From positions 1 to 34,476 of the forward strand of contig NZ_JAEUPY010000711.1 in NCBI RefSeq assembly GCF_016790065.1: DNA of 34,476 nucleotides, read 5' to 3'. Positions 34,008 to 34,476 of this stretch are shown one piece after another. Numbering within the stretch: the first letter of the stretch is position 1; each line of letters begins with the position of its first letter. A model generated the notes under the pieces. The model searched no databases, was not told where the DNA came from, and was given only the letters and a program-made list of their open reading frames with translations. The DNA is from Steroidobacter sp. GTDB taxonomy: Bacteria > Pseudomonadota > Gammaproteobacteria > Steroidobacterales > Steroidobacteraceae. A program made the position numbers and the translations under genes.

Positions 34008-34476
34008 GTGCACTATCTACCCGGTGCCCGCCGCGTAGCAGGGTTTTTATTGATTGGAATGCTGGCCGGCTGTAGCGGCGGCAGTGGGACCGAGGAAGGT
34101 ACCCGCACGGAAATCTCCACCAATGCGATTGCTTTCCGCGCCGACGGGCCTAGTGCCTCGGTGCCGGCGGCACAGGTGTTCACCGCCACTTTCGGCAAGG
34201 ACATCGCGCATCTGGCGGTCGTACACAGTGGCGATGCCATTGCCTCGACCACCTCGGTGCTGAACGGCCGCACGGCCCAGATCACCGTGGTGCCGTCGAC
34301 GCCGTCGACCATCGGCCCCGGCCTGTTCTCCGGTGCGGTCGCGGTGACCGGCTACACCTGCGCCGATACCACCTGCAGCAAGCTGTCGGCAGGCAGCACC
34401 TCGACTGTCGCGGTCAGCTTCCAGATCTCGCCGGCCATTCAGCACGTCGCGCCGTACGTGGCGACCTCGGGCGTGG
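34008..34476 (+). CDS. Lipoprotein of unknown function, 5' part only
   Basis: An open frame begins at GTG 34008, seven bases or so behind a good GGGAG ribosome site, and runs to the window end without a stop. The N-terminus is basic (HYLPGARR), then hydrophobic (VAGFLLIGMLAGC), giving a strong LAGC lipobox, so the protein should be lipid-anchored after cleavage before the cysteine. The mature part seen (about 130 residues) is Ser/Thr/Ala/Val-rich and predicted to be beta sandwich, with a TCADTTC cysteine pair. It looks like an extracellular Ig-like or adhesin-type repeat protein, but I recognise no named domain. A role tied to the acetate genes is not indicated; a hairpin separates it from the transporter gene. 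Confidence 0.8.
   Translation, partial: MHYLPGARRVAGFLLIGMLAGCSGGSGTEEGTRTEISTNAIAFRADGPSASVPAAQVFTATFGKDIAHLAVVHSGDAIASTTSVLNGRTAQITVVPSTPSTIGPGLFSGAVAVTGYTCADTTCSKLSAGSTSTVAVSFQISPAIQHVAPYVATSGV

Overview
The window looks like an ordinary, densely packed chromosomal segment of a Gram-negative proteobacterium with fairly high GC. A gammaproteobacterium near Xanthomonadales, Nevskiales or Steroidobacter-like groups is my best guess. The hints are a RsmC/RsuA pair, a YaiL (DUF2058) protein, a CstA-YbdD pair, a LpxO-like hydroxylase, a CrbS/CrbR acetate-switch pair and a RoxA-type multihaem cytochrome. That placement is inference only. I see no rRNA, tRNA, insertion sequence, integrase, phage gene or CRISPR array, and no gap between genes reaches 300 bases.

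Bases 1-10,800. The window opens with the 3' end of an unrecognised gene. It converges on a leftward three-gene unit: bactofilin, a zinc-ribbon protein and a histidine phosphatase. A divergent rightward pair encodes an isoquinoline 1-oxidoreductase-type molybdenum hydroxylase, with a 2Fe-2S subunit and a Tat-exported molybdopterin subunit. It converges on D-serine dehydratase across a perfect 12-bp hairpin. Leftward cstA-ybdD (peptide/pyruvate-type carrier) and a Tat-type histidine phosphatase follow. Then comes a rightward double-VOC protein with a 180-residue histone-H1-like tail.

Bases 10,800-21,200. This part is metabolic and RNA-modification housekeeping: a fumarylacetoacetate-hydrolase-family enzyme, a small beta-rich unknown protein, a PanE-like ketopantoate reductase, and a tightly overlapped rightward unit of aminotransferase, rsmC and rsuA. 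It continues with an AraC regulator, a YaiL-like protein, an exported unknown protein, a LpxO-like dioxygenase and transaldolase.

Bases 21,200-34,476. A RoxA/MauG-like c-type cytochrome diverges from a 7TMR-DISM diguanylate cyclase. The most coherent system follows: a giant transporter-fused hybrid kinase (CrbS/MxtR type), its LuxR-type regulator (CrbR/ErdR type), acetyl-CoA synthetase, and a divergent MHS-family transporter with an unusual periplasmic insertion. Together these form an acetate-use and sensing island. The regulator gene lies directly downstream of acs, and a striking inverted repeat lies between acs and the transporter gene. The kinase gene and a small tail-anchored unknown gene start 18 bp apart on opposite strands around a symmetric -10-like sequence, which suggests a bidirectional promoter making two leaderless mRNAs. 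The window ends inside a lipoprotein gene that starts with GTG.
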